Assembly (NCBI RefSeq): GCF_040045035.1
Contig: NZ_JBDZDS010000009.1
Span: forward strand, 1-64,000
Direction of reading: 5' to 3'
Source: Pseudaminobacter sp040045035
GTDB lineage: Bacteria; Pseudomonadota; Alphaproteobacteria; Rhizobiales; Rhizobiaceae
Length of the DNA: 64,000 bases
The notes beneath the pieces are model-generated. The model did no database searches. It worked only from the letters and a program-made list of their open reading frames with translations, and had not been told where the DNA came from. Shown here piece after piece: positions 49,100 to 57,904 of the stretch (the stretch's first letter is position 1; the number at the start of each line of letters is the position of its first letter). Made by a program: the position numbers and the translations under genes.

Positions 49100-50275
49100 T
49101 TATTTGCCGACAATACCGTCCTTGGCAAGTGCCGCCGCTTCGGCTTCGGAAATGCCGAAGCGGGCAAGGATCGATCCGGCGTCGCAGGCCCCGCCGGATG
49201 GCGCGCACGAGGGTTCCGTGGTGGTACGCGAAAAGCGCGGCGCGGGCCGGGGACGCATGAAGCCGCCCGCGTCGACATGGCCTTCCCGGGCCTGGCTATG
49301 CGGGTGGCTCGCTGCCTCGCTAAATGACAATACAGGCGCAACGCACGCTTCCGTGCCTTCGAAGATGGCCGTCCACTCGTCGCGGCTCTTGCGTGCAACT
49401 TGTTCGGCTATGGCCGCACGCATGTCATCCCAGACGTTTCTGTCATATTGCGCCGCCACGAAACGTGCGTCGAGTGGCAGAAGACGTGCGAATTCGGCGA
49501 AGAAGTGCGGCTCGAGGCATGCCACGGCAATATGGCGGCTGTCGGCGGTCTCGTAGGTGTCATAGAAGGGCGTTCCGGAATCGAGCAGGTTGTCGCCGCG
49601 ACGCTCTCGCCAGATGCCGGCCGCCATGAAGCCGAAATAGGGGGCGGCGAGCATAGAGGCGCCCTCGACCATCGACGCGTCGATGACTTGCCCCGTGCCG
49701 GAGCGGGATCGCTCGAACAAGGCTGCAAGCAGGCCCGAAATCAGCATCATCGTGCCGCCGCCGTAGTCCGCGACGAGGTTGAGCGGCGGAACCGGCCTGC
49801 TGTCCTTGTGCCCGATGGCGTGGAGCGCGCCGGAATAAGCGAGATAGGTGAGGTCGTGGCCGGCACGCGGGGCCAGCGGTCCGGTCTGGCCGTAACCGGT
49901 CAGACGGCCGTAGATCAGGCCGGGATTGCGCGCACAGGCGATCTCCGGTCCGAGACCGAGACGCTCCATGACTCCGGGCCGAAAGCCCTCGATCAGGGCG
50001 TCGGCGCGTTCAATGAGCCGCAGCACGAGCTCCGCGCCTTCGGGGCGCTTGAGGTCGACGGTCAGGATTTCGCGGCCGTGGCGGTCGAGATCGTATTGCG
50101 GCGGCAGGCGCAGGAAAGCGCGGTCGTTGGTCGGCCGCTCGATGCGGACGACACGCGCGCCCATCTCCGCCAGCATCAGCCCGGCCAGCGGCACGGGGCC
50201 CAGCCCGGCTAGCTCCACGACCGTCAGGCCGGCAAGCGGCCCCTTTCTGTCGCGATCGGCCGGCGCGGCATCCAT
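49100..50275 (-). CDS. CaiB/BaiF-family CoA transferase or alpha-methylacyl-CoA racemase
   Basis: A 391-residue family III CoA enzyme. GLTVVELAGLGPVPLAGLMLAEMGARVVRIE opens the protein, the GLIYGRLTGYGQTGPLAPRAGHDLTYLAYSGAL block lies near 120-150, with the family His-Asp in RAGHDL, and it ends in FSRTTTEPS...GEEAEAL-like segments. The GHD and absence of an obvious CoA-transferase Asp favour a racemase (Mcr/AMACR type). It follows an SDR gene by nine bases. Confidence 0.82.
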   Translation of the reverse strand: MDAAPADRDRKGPLAGLTVVELAGLGPVPLAGLMLAEMGARVVRIERPTNDRAFLRLPPQYDLDRHGREILTVDLKRPEGAELVLRLIERADALIEGFRPGVMERLGLGPEIACARNPGLIYGRLTGYGQTGPLAPRAGHDLTYLAYSGALHAIGHKDSRPVPPLNLVADYGGGTMMLISGLLAALFERSRSGTGQVIDASMVEGASMLAAPYFGFMAAGIWRERRGDNLLDSGTPFYDTYETADSRHIAVACLEPHFFAEFARLLPLDARFVAAQYDRNVWDDMRAAIAEQVARKSRDEWTAIFEGTEACVAPVLSFSEAASHPHSQAREGHVDAGGFMRPRPAPRFSRTTTEPSCAPSGGACDAGSILARFGISEAEAAALAKDGIVGK

Positions 50276-50284
50276 GGCCGAGCC

Positions 50285-51046
50285 TTATCTCGGCGGCATG
50301 CGGATCGCCCCGTCGAGCCGGATCGTCTCGCCGTTCAGCATCTGGTTCTCGATGATGTGCAGGGCGAGTGCGGCATATTCGGACGGCTCGCCGAGGCGAG
50401 GCGGGAAGGGCACGGCCGCGCCCAGCGATTCCTGTACTTCCGGAGGCATGGCCGCCATCATCGGGGTCTTGAAGATGCCGGGCGCGATGGTCACCACGCG
50501 GATTCCGGAGCGCGAGAGATCGCGCGCGATCGGCAGCGTCATGCTGACCACGCCGCCCTTGGACGCCGAGTAGGCGGCCTGGCCGATCTGCCCATCAAAG
50601 GCCGCCACGGATGCGGTGTTGACGATCACGCCGCGCTCGCCGCCGGCAAGCGGGTCGAGCTTGGCCATGCGGTCGGCCGCAAGGCGGATCATGTTGAAGG
50701 TGCCGAGTAGGTTGACCTCGATCACCGTGCGGTAGACGTCAAGCGGGTGCGGCCCCTCCTTGCCCACGGTCTTCATGCCGACCGCGATGCCGGCACAATT
50801 GACCAGGATGCGTGGCGTGCCGAGCTTCTCGACGACCTCCGCGATGGCGCTCTCCGCGCCCTCGGCACTGGCCACGTCGCATTTGACCGCCACGCCGTCG
50901 ATATCGGCGGCCACCTTCTGGGCGCGGTCGATTCCGATGTCCAGAACGCCGACCTTGACCCCGTGCGCGGCGAGCGCCCGTGCGGTGGCCTCCCCGAGAC
51001 CCGAGCCGCCGCCAGTAACGATTGCGATCTGGTCCTTGGGGTTCAT
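50285..51046 (-). CDS. SDR 3-hydroxyacyl-CoA dehydrogenase (HSD10-like)
   Basis: A 253-residue classical SDR: TGGGSGLGEATARAL (near 10-24), NCAGIA near 88, catalytic Ser and Tyr-x3-Lys (VNTASVAAFDGQIGQAAYSASKGGV). The sequence is of the type II 3-hydroxyacyl-CoA dehydrogenase kind, which oxidises branched or straight short-chain 3-hydroxyacyl-CoA. Its operon partners are a racemase-like CaiB protein and a GNAT enzyme, suggesting branched-acyl-CoA metabolism. Confidence 0.87.
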   Translation of the reverse strand: MNPKDQIAIVTGGGSGLGEATARALAAHGVKVGVLDIGIDRAQKVAADIDGVAVKCDVASAEGAESAIAEVVEKLGTPRILVNCAGIAVGMKTVGKEGPHPLDVYRTVIEVNLLGTFNMIRLAADRMAKLDPLAGGERGVIVNTASVAAFDGQIGQAAYSASKGGVVSMTLPIARDLSRSGIRVVTIAPGIFKTPMMAAMPPEVQESLGAAVPFPPRLGEPSEYAALALHIIENQMLNGETIRLDGAIRMPPR

Positions 51047-51071
51047 GGCGGCTCCTCTCCGGCTGTTTATG

Positions 51072-51629
51072 TCATGCTACGGATGCTTGCGCGAGCGTGC
51101 AACCGGGCAGGGCCTGTGGCGCGCCGTCGATGAGATAGGCATGGCAGACATCGCCGGCGAGCGCAGCCACCGCGCCGGACTGGATTTCGACCGCCAGCAG
51201 CCGGTTCGGGTCGACCGGGCGTGGCATGGTGATCTGGCCGTGCGGGATCTTCTTGAAGCCGAGGGGGCCGTAATAGGGCTCGTCGCCGACCAGCACCACC
51301 GAAGGCGCATCGGCTTCGCGAGCCGCTTCAAGGGCCATGGCCACCAGCTTCCGGCCGATGCCGATATTCTTGAAGGCCGGCCGCACGGCGAGCGGTCCAA
51401 GCAGGAGGGCGCGACCCTCGCCCGCGGCAATCCAGGTCATGCGCACCGAGGCGATGACGATACCGTCGTGCAGGGCCACGAAGGAAAGCTTGCGGTCGTG
51501 CGGGCCGCCCTCGCGAATCTTGTAAGCGGCACGCGTGAAGCGGCCGGGCCCGAAGGCCTCTTCGTTGATCGCGTCGATTTCGAGGTCATGCGCCGGCAGT
51601 TCCGGCATGTAGGTCACGGCAAGAGTCAT
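51072..51629 (-). CDS. GNAT-family N-acetyltransferase
   Basis: A 185-residue acetyltransferase with the acetyl-CoA loop RPAFKNIGIGRKLVAMALE near 88-106 and the GDEPYYGPLGFKKIP segment near 120, typical of GNAT proteins of the YhbS type. It lies 25 bases upstream of the SDR gene and is probably the first gene of the three-gene operon. The substrate is not known. Confidence 0.8.
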   Translation of the reverse strand: MTLAVTYMPELPAHDLEIDAINEEAFGPGRFTRAAYKIREGGPHDRKLSFVALHDGIVIASVRMTWIAAGEGRALLLGPLAVRPAFKNIGIGRKLVAMALEAAREADAPSVVLVGDEPYYGPLGFKKIPHGQITMPRPVDPNRLLAVEIQSGAVAALAGDVCHAYLIDGAPQALPGCTLAQASVA

Positions 51630-51900
51630 CGTCTTTGTAGTCCGGTCGAGGGAAGACTATACGCCGCGCATGGCAGCGGTCGCAGGCGGCGCTGTTCAGG
51701 CGCGGGCGCTGATTCGTCGTCGGTCGAACCGGATATGTGCAAAGACGTTTGCCATCGACACGTCCGCTACCATCAATTTCGCCTGGCGTCCACCGGACAT
51801 TTCAGCAGCGCGCCAGCGTTGACGAACTGTATCCGCCGACAGGGTTTCCGCTCCGCCTGCTTAACCACTACATAGAGGTGGAACGCTAAAGGAGCCTGCC

Positions 51901-52890
51901 ATGGGATTGCTGGTCGACGGGAAATGGGTGGATCGCTGGTACGACACCAAGGAATCAGGTGGCCGGTTCGTCCGCTCGCAATCGCAGTGGCGCGACTGGG
52001 TAAGCCCCGATGGTCGGCCGGCGCCGGGCAAGACGCGCAGCTTCAAGGCCGAGCCGGGCCGCTACCATCTCTATGTTTCATGGGCCTGCCCCTGGGCGCA
52101 CCGCACGCTGATCTTCCGCGCGTTGAAGAAACTGGACGGCATCATCTCCGTGTCGGTCGTGCACCATTACATGGGCGAGGACGGCTGGACCTTCCTGGCC
52201 GAGGACGGTGCCACGGGCGACACGCTCTATGGCCTCGACTATCTGCACCAGATCTACACCAAGGCCGATCCGCATTATTCCGGCCGGGTGACGGTGCCCG
52301 TGCTGTGGGACAAGCAGCAGCAGACGATCGTCTCCAACGAGTCGTCCGAGATCATCCGCATGCTCAACTCGGCATTCAACGAGTGGGGCGACGCCTCGCT
52401 GGACTTCTATCCCGAGGCGCTGCGCCCGGAGATCGATACCCTCAACGACATGATCTATCCGATGATCAACAATGGCGTGTACCGGGCCGGCTTCGCCACC
52501 ACACAGGAGGCCTATGAGGAGGCGTTCGGGGAACTTTTCGGGGCGCTCGATGCGCTGGAAGAGCGCCTGTCACGGCAACGCTATCTCATCGGCGACCGGC
52601 TGACCGAGGCCGACTGGCGGCTGTTTACGACGCTGGTGCGCTTTGACCCGGTCTATGTCGGGCATTTCAAGTGCAACCTGAGGCGTATTGCCGACTATCC
52701 GAACCTGTCGAACTATCTGCGCGATCTCTATCAGGTCCCGGGCGTGGCCGGCACGGTCAACTTCCTGCACATCAAGGCGCACTACTACGGCAGTCACGTC
52801 ACCATCAACCCGACCCGAATCATCCCGGTCGGCCCGGAGATCGACCTGTTCGCCCCGCATGACCGCGACCGCTTCCGCAAGGCGGCGTGA
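51901..52890 (+). CDS. glutathionyl-hydroquinone reductase
   Basis: A 329-residue glutathione transferase of the Xi (YqjG/ECM4/PcpF) class. The nucleophilic Cys is in VSWACPWAHRT (near residue 63), in the family's characteristic N-terminal thioredoxin domain. SNESSEIIRMLNSAFNEW follows, and the helical C-domain holds LTEADWRLFTTLVRFDPVYVGHFKCNLRRI. It reduces glutathionyl-hydroquinones during quinone detoxification. Confidence 0.9.
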   Translation: MGLLVDGKWVDRWYDTKESGGRFVRSQSQWRDWVSPDGRPAPGKTRSFKAEPGRYHLYVSWACPWAHRTLIFRALKKLDGIISVSVVHHYMGEDGWTFLAEDGATGDTLYGLDYLHQIYTKADPHYSGRVTVPVLWDKQQQTIVSNESSEIIRMLNSAFNEWGDASLDFYPEALRPEIDTLNDMIYPMINNGVYRAGFATTQEAYEEAFGELFGALDALEERLSRQRYLIGDRLTEADWRLFTTLVRFDPVYVGHFKCNLRRIADYPNLSNYLRDLYQVPGVAGTVNFLHIKAHYYGSHVTINPTRIIPVGPEIDLFAPHDRDRFRKAA

Positions 52891-53391
52891 TCACCAATAG
52901 GGCGAGGGCGCCACTCCGTCGAACACCTCGGCGATGCGCCTCAGCGTCGCCGGCGTCGTCGCCTCCGGTAACGCGTCGAGCGGGAAAAAGCCGGACTCCG
53001 CGATCTCATGGTCCGGCAGCTTCGGGGCGTTCTGGCTGAACGCCTCGATCAGGTAGAAGGCGACATGGTCGCGCGGGCTGGCTTGCCGGTTGAAATGTAT
53101 CGACTGGAGCTGAGGCGGTGCGGTCAAGGCGATGTTGCCTTCCTCCTGGACCTCGCGTTCAAGCGCCTCGAGCATCGTCTCGCCGGTCTCGACCCCGCCG
53201 CCGGGAAGCTGCCAGCCCGGGACATAGGTGTGCCGGATTAGGAAGACCGCGCGCCGGGTTTTGTCGTAGACTAGGCCGCGAACGCCGAGCGTCATGGGCC
53301 GGCGCAACACGAAATAGAAGTGGAAGAGCCGAGCGCGCAGCCCCACCCATCCCTTCTGCCGGAACCGGTCCTGCTGATTGGCGCCCGTCAT
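52891..53391 (-). CDS. Nudix hydrolase
   Basis: A 166-residue protein. The Nudix box is complete: GGGVETGETMLEALEREVQEE followed by G-N. The N-terminal part (RGLVYDKTRRAVFLIRHTYVPGWQLPGG) and the ending resemble nucleotide-diphosphate hydrolases that clean up modified nucleotides. The stop codons of this gene and of the convergent reductase gene are directly adjacent. Confidence 0.87.
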   Translation of the reverse strand: MTGANQQDRFRQKGWVGLRARLFHFYFVLRRPMTLGVRGLVYDKTRRAVFLIRHTYVPGWQLPGGGVETGETMLEALEREVQEEGNIALTAPPQLQSIHFNRQASPRDHVAFYLIEAFSQNAPKLPDHEIAESGFFPLDALPEATTPATLRRIAEVFDGVAPSPYW

Positions 53392-53444
53392 CAGCTCGCA
53401 ACCGGCGGGTAGAAAGCGGGGGCCGTGTGCCGTAAAAGAAATCC

Positions 53445-54380
53445 ATGTTCAGGCTTGCGCATATTTCCGACGTCCATCTCGGGCCTCTGCCCGCAATAAC
53501 CTATCGCGAACTCGCGTCCAAACGGGTGACAGGCTACGTCAATTGGCAGCGCAACCGAAGGCATTTCCTTCACGACGGCGTGCTCGACACCATCGTCTCC
53601 GATCTGCAGGCGGCGAACCCGGATCACCTTGCCGTGACCGGAGACCTCGTCAACCTGGCGCTCAACGGCGAGATCGAACTGGCGCGCCTGTGGCTGGAGA
53701 CGCTCGGCAGCCCGCGCGACGTCTCCGTCGTGCCGGGCAACCATGATGCCTATGTGCCGGGCGCCTTCGACAAGATCTGCCACGCCTGGGCACCGTGGAT
53801 GATGGGCGACGGGCAGAGCGTCCCCGTCGGCCGCTACGCCTTCCCCTACATGCGTGTGCGCGGGCCGGTCGCGCTCATAGGCGTTTCGACCGCGCGGGCG
53901 ACGGCGCCCTTCATGGCCAACGGCTTCTTTCGCGAAGGGCAGGCGCACCGGCTTGGCGGGCTTCTGGACGTGGCGGCGGGCCTGGGTCTGTTCCGCGTGG
54001 TGATGATCCATCATCCGCCCGTTCGCGGCGCTGTGGCGCAGCACAAGCGGCTGTTCGGCATCACGCGCTTCCAGCAGGTCATCAACCGCCATGGCGCGGA
54101 ACTCATCCTCCACGGCCATTCGCATCTGCCTTCGCTCTACTGGATCGGCACGGCGGAGAAGCCGGTGCCAGTGGTGGGAGTGGCGGCTGCCGGGCAAGGC
54201 ATCGGCGGGCGCAACCCCGCGGCGCAATACAACCTTTTCGACATTTCGGGCGAGCCGGGCGCGTGGGAACTCCAATTCAGCAGGCATGGCCTGACCGGGT
54301 CGACCACCCCGCCGGCCGAACTGATGTCGCTTGACCTGACCTTGCATTCCGTACGGGCGGCGCACGCGGCCAAAGCATGA
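53445..54380 (+). CDS. metallophosphoesterase
   Basis: A 311-residue calcineurin-like phosphoesterase. Metal-binding motifs in order: D-x-H in RLAHISDVHLG (5-15), GDLVN near 66, GNHDAY near 103, MIHHPP near 188 and LHGHSHL near 224. The class III-like layout suggests a cyclic-nucleotide or other phosphodiester substrate, which is not determined. The stop codon is supplied by a palindromic repeat starting at 54374. Confidence 0.87.
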   Translation: MFRLAHISDVHLGPLPAITYRELASKRVTGYVNWQRNRRHFLHDGVLDTIVSDLQAANPDHLAVTGDLVNLALNGEIELARLWLETLGSPRDVSVVPGNHDAYVPGAFDKICHAWAPWMMGDGQSVPVGRYAFPYMRVRGPVALIGVSTARATAPFMANGFFREGQAHRLGGLLDVAAGLGLFRVVMIHHPPVRGAVAQHKRLFGITRFQQVINRHGAELILHGHSHLPSLYWIGTAEKPVPVVGVAAAGQGIGGRNPAAQYNLFDISGEPGAWELQFSRHGLTGSTTPPAELMSLDLTLHSVRAAHAAKA

Positions 54381-54440
54381 TCCCGAAAAGTTGCAGACTT
54401 TTCGGACAAGATCATGCTTCAGAAACAAGAGCGTAGAGCG
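54374..54440 (+). repeat. short palindromic interspersed repeat, copy 2
   Basis: The same two-part hairpin as at 6801-6868 (AGCATGATC ... GATCATGCT around CCGAAAAGT ... ACTTTTCGG), nearly identical over 67 bases. It overlaps the last codons and stop of the phosphoesterase gene, showing that the repeat inserted into or became part of the coding end. Confidence 0.85.
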
Positions 54441-54479
54441 ATATGGCGACTCAAGGAAAGGCCGTCTCGCTGTTGGTAA

Positions 54480-55088
54480 TCAGAAGCCGATCTTGATCGT
54501 CGAGAGCCCGTCGCGCAGCCAGGCGATGGTCAGGGCAAAACCCAGGATTGCTCCAGCGGCGAACAGGCCGAAACCGGCAAAGAAACTCTGCCAGCCATTG
54601 CTGCGCGGAGCCTGAAGCGCGGCTGCCGCTTCGGGAATGGTGCTGGTGCTCGCATAACTGTGGCTGACCCCGCCATCCATCAGCCGTTGCCGCTCGACGA
54701 TGCGTTCGGCGATGTAGCGCGTCACCTGATCGGCAACCGGCTTGATGTCGGTCGACTCGGCCAGCACGACGCGGCCGATGCGGGTATCCTTCAGGAAGCG
54801 GTAGGTGCGGCGGTCGCGCCCGAGACCGACATGGGCGACCGCGTCGATCCACAGCCGCGGCTGCAGGCCGGAGGAAACGGCGAAGTCGAACATGTCGATG
54901 TCGGTCGGAACGTCGGCGAATACGGGTGTGAGTTCCTGCGCAAGCAGTTCGAGCCGCATGCGGCTTGCCTCGCGCAGCTCCACCACCACATCTTCACGGT
55001 CGGCGACAGCGTTCTTGACGTCGCGAATGGCGTTGGCCAGCCGGCGCTGGGGGTCGATCGGCGTAATGTTTTCCCCTGCATCGGACAT
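54480..55088 (-). CDS. conserved hypothetical protein with a C-terminal membrane anchor
   Basis: A 202-residue protein. A soluble part with a helical start (RLANAIRDVKNAVADREDVVVELREASRMRLELLAQEL) and an alpha/beta middle (FDFAVSSGLQPRLWIDAVAHVGLGRDRRTYRFL) is followed by one C-terminal membrane segment (SFFAGFGLFAAGAILGFALTIAWL). It therefore looks tail-anchored with the soluble part in the cytoplasm. I recognise no function. Confidence 0.65.
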   Translation of the reverse strand: MSDAGENITPIDPQRRLANAIRDVKNAVADREDVVVELREASRMRLELLAQELTPVFADVPTDIDMFDFAVSSGLQPRLWIDAVAHVGLGRDRRTYRFLKDTRIGRVVLAESTDIKPVADQVTRYIAERIVERQRLMDGGVSHSYASTSTIPEAAAALQAPRSNGWQSFFAGFGLFAAGAILGFALTIAWLRDGLSTIKIGF

Positions 55089-55210
55089 GGGAAGTCACTC
55101 CAATCAATGGATTAGTTAGGAAAGTCTTAACATAGCCGCCGTGCCAATGCACCAGTGGTCGCATTGGCCATGGTGGATCCGACCGCAGGTGAGGGATGAC
55201 GGGGAATGCG

Positions 55211-55981
55211 TCAGCGGGACATGCGCAGGATGATGTCCGCGACAAGCTCCGGACGCTCTTCGACCAGCATGTGGCCCGCGCCGTGCGCAGTATGCAGTTG
55301 GAAAGCGGGCGGCAAGTCGGCGGTCTGCGCGAAAGGCAGCACGGGATCTTCTGTGCCCCAGATCACCGCGACGGGCATGGGAAGGCCCGTCAGCCGCTCA
55401 CGCGGTATTACGCCTTGCCGGTCGTCCCTGGCTATCAGGGAGGCGATGTCGAGGAGCTTTTCCGTCTGTCCGGCCGTAGCGCGTGTGGCCGCCAGAGCCT
55501 GGACGGCCTCCTTGTGCGGCTCGGCACCTGGCGCGGACATCGCTGCGAGGCAATCGCCAAGCTCGGCTTCGGAGGTTGCGGCCGCATAGCGGCGCAGCAA
55601 CGCGCCATTGATCGTCTCGCCAAAGCCGCCGGGCGCCAGAAGCGTCAGCGAGGCGACGCGTTCGGGCTGGGCGAGGGCGGCGAGGGCCGCGACGGCGCCG
55701 CCCATCGAATGGCCGATGAGATGAGCCTTTTCGATGCCGCGAGCCTCAAGGTCGGCAAGGACCGCGCGTGCAGCCGTCTTGGCCGGACCGGCCTCCGGCC
55801 AGTCGAGCGAACGCCCGTGGCCCGGCAGGTCGTAGGCGATCGTGCGTCTTGAGCCGTCGGCGAGGGCAGTGGTGATCGGCCGCCAGACGCCGTGGAATGC
55901 CCCGAAGCCGTGCAGCAGGACGACCACGCTGGGGCCTGTGCCGAGTTCCTCGGCGAATAGCGAAGGCGCTAGAGCTTGCAA
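55211..55981 (-). CDS. alpha/beta-fold hydrolase
   Basis: A 256-residue hydrolase. HGFGAFHGVW (oxyanion region, near 24), nucleophile Ser in LIGHSMGGAVA (near 92), catalytic Asp in GTEDPVLP (near 208) and His in GAGHMLVEERPELVA (near 233). This is like esterases or dihydrolipoamide-acetyltransferase-type hydrolases in aromatic-acid loci; the substrate is open. Confidence 0.85.
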   Translation of the reverse strand: MQALAPSLFAEELGTGPSVVVLLHGFGAFHGVWRPITTALADGSRRTIAYDLPGHGRSLDWPEAGPAKTAARAVLADLEARGIEKAHLIGHSMGGAVAALAALAQPERVASLTLLAPGGFGETINGALLRRYAAATSEAELGDCLAAMSAPGAEPHKEAVQALAATRATAGQTEKLLDIASLIARDDRQGVIPRERLTGLPMPVAVIWGTEDPVLPFAQTADLPPAFQLHTAHGAGHMLVEERPELVADIILRMSR

Positions 55982-55994
55982 CGAACTGGGCTCC

Positions 55995-57827
55995 TCAGCT
56001 TGGATCGGCGAGGCCGGACGCCCGAAGGGTGGTCACCAGCCTGTCGACGAGATCGGAAGGATATTTTGCTGTTTCGAAGAACTGGCGCGGGTCGGCTGCG
56101 AAGGACGGAAAATCGGTGACGATCTCGTTGGCGAGGCTGTCTGCCAGACCGGCATTGCCGGCGTTGCCGGCCGCGATCAGCCTGGCGGCGAGATAATGGG
56201 CCTTCTTCGTCGACATCAGAGCCTCCGTGGCCCGCGATGCCCGGTCGGTGTCGCCTATCATGAACTCGGCGAGAAACAGGGCGTAATCCCACCAGCCCGG
56301 GTGAGCACTGGACGCCTCGACCGCGCGTTCAATGATCGGCGCGGCTGTCTGGTAGTTTCCGGAAAAGACGAGCACGTAGCCATAGGCTGCCGCCATGCTG
56401 AGGTCGTAGGTGTTTAGCTCATAGGCTTTGCGCATGAAGCGGATCGCCTCTGTGGGGTCGCCGACGCGCGAGTTCGCGAAGCCGTAGGCGCGGTGTGCGC
56501 AGGGGCTGTTGGGTCCTGTCAGGACGGCGCGATGGGCGAGCGTCAGCGCCTGATTCGGCGAGGCGTCACGCGGATAGCGATGGCCCTCGGTGACGGACTT
56601 CAGGACCAGAACGGCCAGTTCGGCGTAGACGAGCGGCGATTTGGCCTCGCCGTCAGCAAGTCGACTGAAACAGCGGTAGGCCGCTTCGTGCTTTTGCGGC
56701 GTCGGGTCGAGATAGTAGTGGTTATTGAGGAGCAGGCACTCGACGAGGCCGGATGCGAGACGGTTCTGGTCGAGATAGCCATAGAGCGCGCCCGAGACGG
56801 GGATCGTGGCGCTCAGCAGGTCGGCAATATGGTTGTCGAGGGCATCTGCATCCAGCTCCTCAGGCGCCAGCACTCGCGACAGCAGAACCCTGCCGCTGAC
56901 ACTGTTTTCCAAATCGATCGTCACGCTGCCGGCCATCGATCCCGGCGATACTTCAAACACGAACTGCAGTGGGCTGATGATCGTATCGGCATCGGTCGAC
57001 GGGTCGCGTGCGATCAGACCGATGGTGTCGAAGCCGCTCAGGCCGGTGCGCAGCACGGCGGCGACGCGCGCGATGTCGGCACTCTCTCCTCGGGGCTTGA
57101 TGTAGACCGTGGGCAAGGCCAGCGCCTTGGCAGGAATTGCGATGCTCCCGGTCGGGGTGGACGAGGCATCCTTCATGGCAATTTCGCCAGGAGCAGCGTG
57201 CATCCGGAAGATCACGAAACCAAGCATGGCGATCACGACCGTCATGGCTGCCCAGAAGTAGCGCAGATGCCGCATGACCCGCGCCTCCGCCGCGAGGGCT
57301 GCAGCCGGAACGGCCGTATCTATGGCGGCAGCCGCCGTGCTTGCCGGCTGTTTCGGCGGCTGTGTGCTTGTCGCTTGCTCCCGCCGTGAGATTGCAGGCA
57401 GGGGGGCTGCTTCCAGCGTGTCGGCTATTTCATAAGTGGGAACGTAGCTTCCGCGTGCGATGACGATCCGAATCGGGTCGTCGGCGCCTTCGGTCTCGGC
57501 ATACTGCTTCAGAAGCTCGCGCAGCCGCCGCGCCTGCACCCGCACCACCGCATCGGCTGAGGAATCGAAATCGGCGTCGCGGCCGAAGACGTCGATGGCG
57601 ATGGTGAAGCCCTTGAGACGGTCGGCGTGTCCGGCCTGCTCCTGCTCGACCAGATAGCGCAGCAGCTTGCGTGCGCGCTCCGAACGTCCAAATGTCTCGC
57701 TGGCAAGCGTTCGCTTCAGCGCGTCGAGCACTGCGGGGGCAGCAGGCCTATTGTGTGGCAAGCGTCGGACCTTTCGAGAGCGGCGCCCAGGATAGGCCGA
57801 TGATAACGCGCGCCCAATCCGCGACAA
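55995..57827 (-). CDS. membrane-anchored regulator with winged helix and TPR-like repeats
   Basis: A 610-residue protein. The N-terminal domain (ALKRTLASETFGRSERARKLLRYLVEQEQAGHADRLKGFTIAIDVFGRD ... VRVQARRLRELLKQY) is a DNA-binding-like domain common in rhizobial adenylate-cyclase-type and TPR regulators. One membrane segment follows near 205-222 (FWAAMTVVIAMLGFVIF), then a periplasmic region with TPR-like helices (PLVYAELAVLVLKSV, AIRFMRKAYELNTYDLSMAAAYGYVLV). It resembles CadC/ToxR-type one-component membrane regulators. No target is evident. Confidence 0.7.
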   Translation of the reverse strand: MSRIGRALSSAYPGRRSRKVRRLPHNRPAAPAVLDALKRTLASETFGRSERARKLLRYLVEQEQAGHADRLKGFTIAIDVFGRDADFDSSADAVVRVQARRLRELLKQYAETEGADDPIRIVIARGSYVPTYEIADTLEAAPLPAISRREQATSTQPPKQPASTAAAAIDTAVPAAALAAEARVMRHLRYFWAAMTVVIAMLGFVIFRMHAAPGEIAMKDASSTPTGSIAIPAKALALPTVYIKPRGESADIARVAAVLRTGLSGFDTIGLIARDPSTDADTIISPLQFVFEVSPGSMAGSVTIDLENSVSGRVLLSRVLAPEELDADALDNHIADLLSATIPVSGALYGYLDQNRLASGLVECLLLNNHYYLDPTPQKHEAAYRCFSRLADGEAKSPLVYAELAVLVLKSVTEGHRYPRDASPNQALTLAHRAVLTGPNSPCAHRAYGFANSRVGDPTEAIRFMRKAYELNTYDLSMAAAYGYVLVFSGNYQTAAPIIERAVEASSAHPGWWDYALFLAEFMIGDTDRASRATEALMSTKKAHYLAARLIAAGNAGNAGLADSLANEIVTDFPSFAADPRQFFETAKYPSDLVDRLVTTLRASGLADPS

Positions 57828-57904
57828 GAAGCCAATGCGGGATCGTCAAGCGACCCGGCCCGAAATCCACCGGCCGGGTCTGACATGGTTAATGAAGGCC
57901 TAAC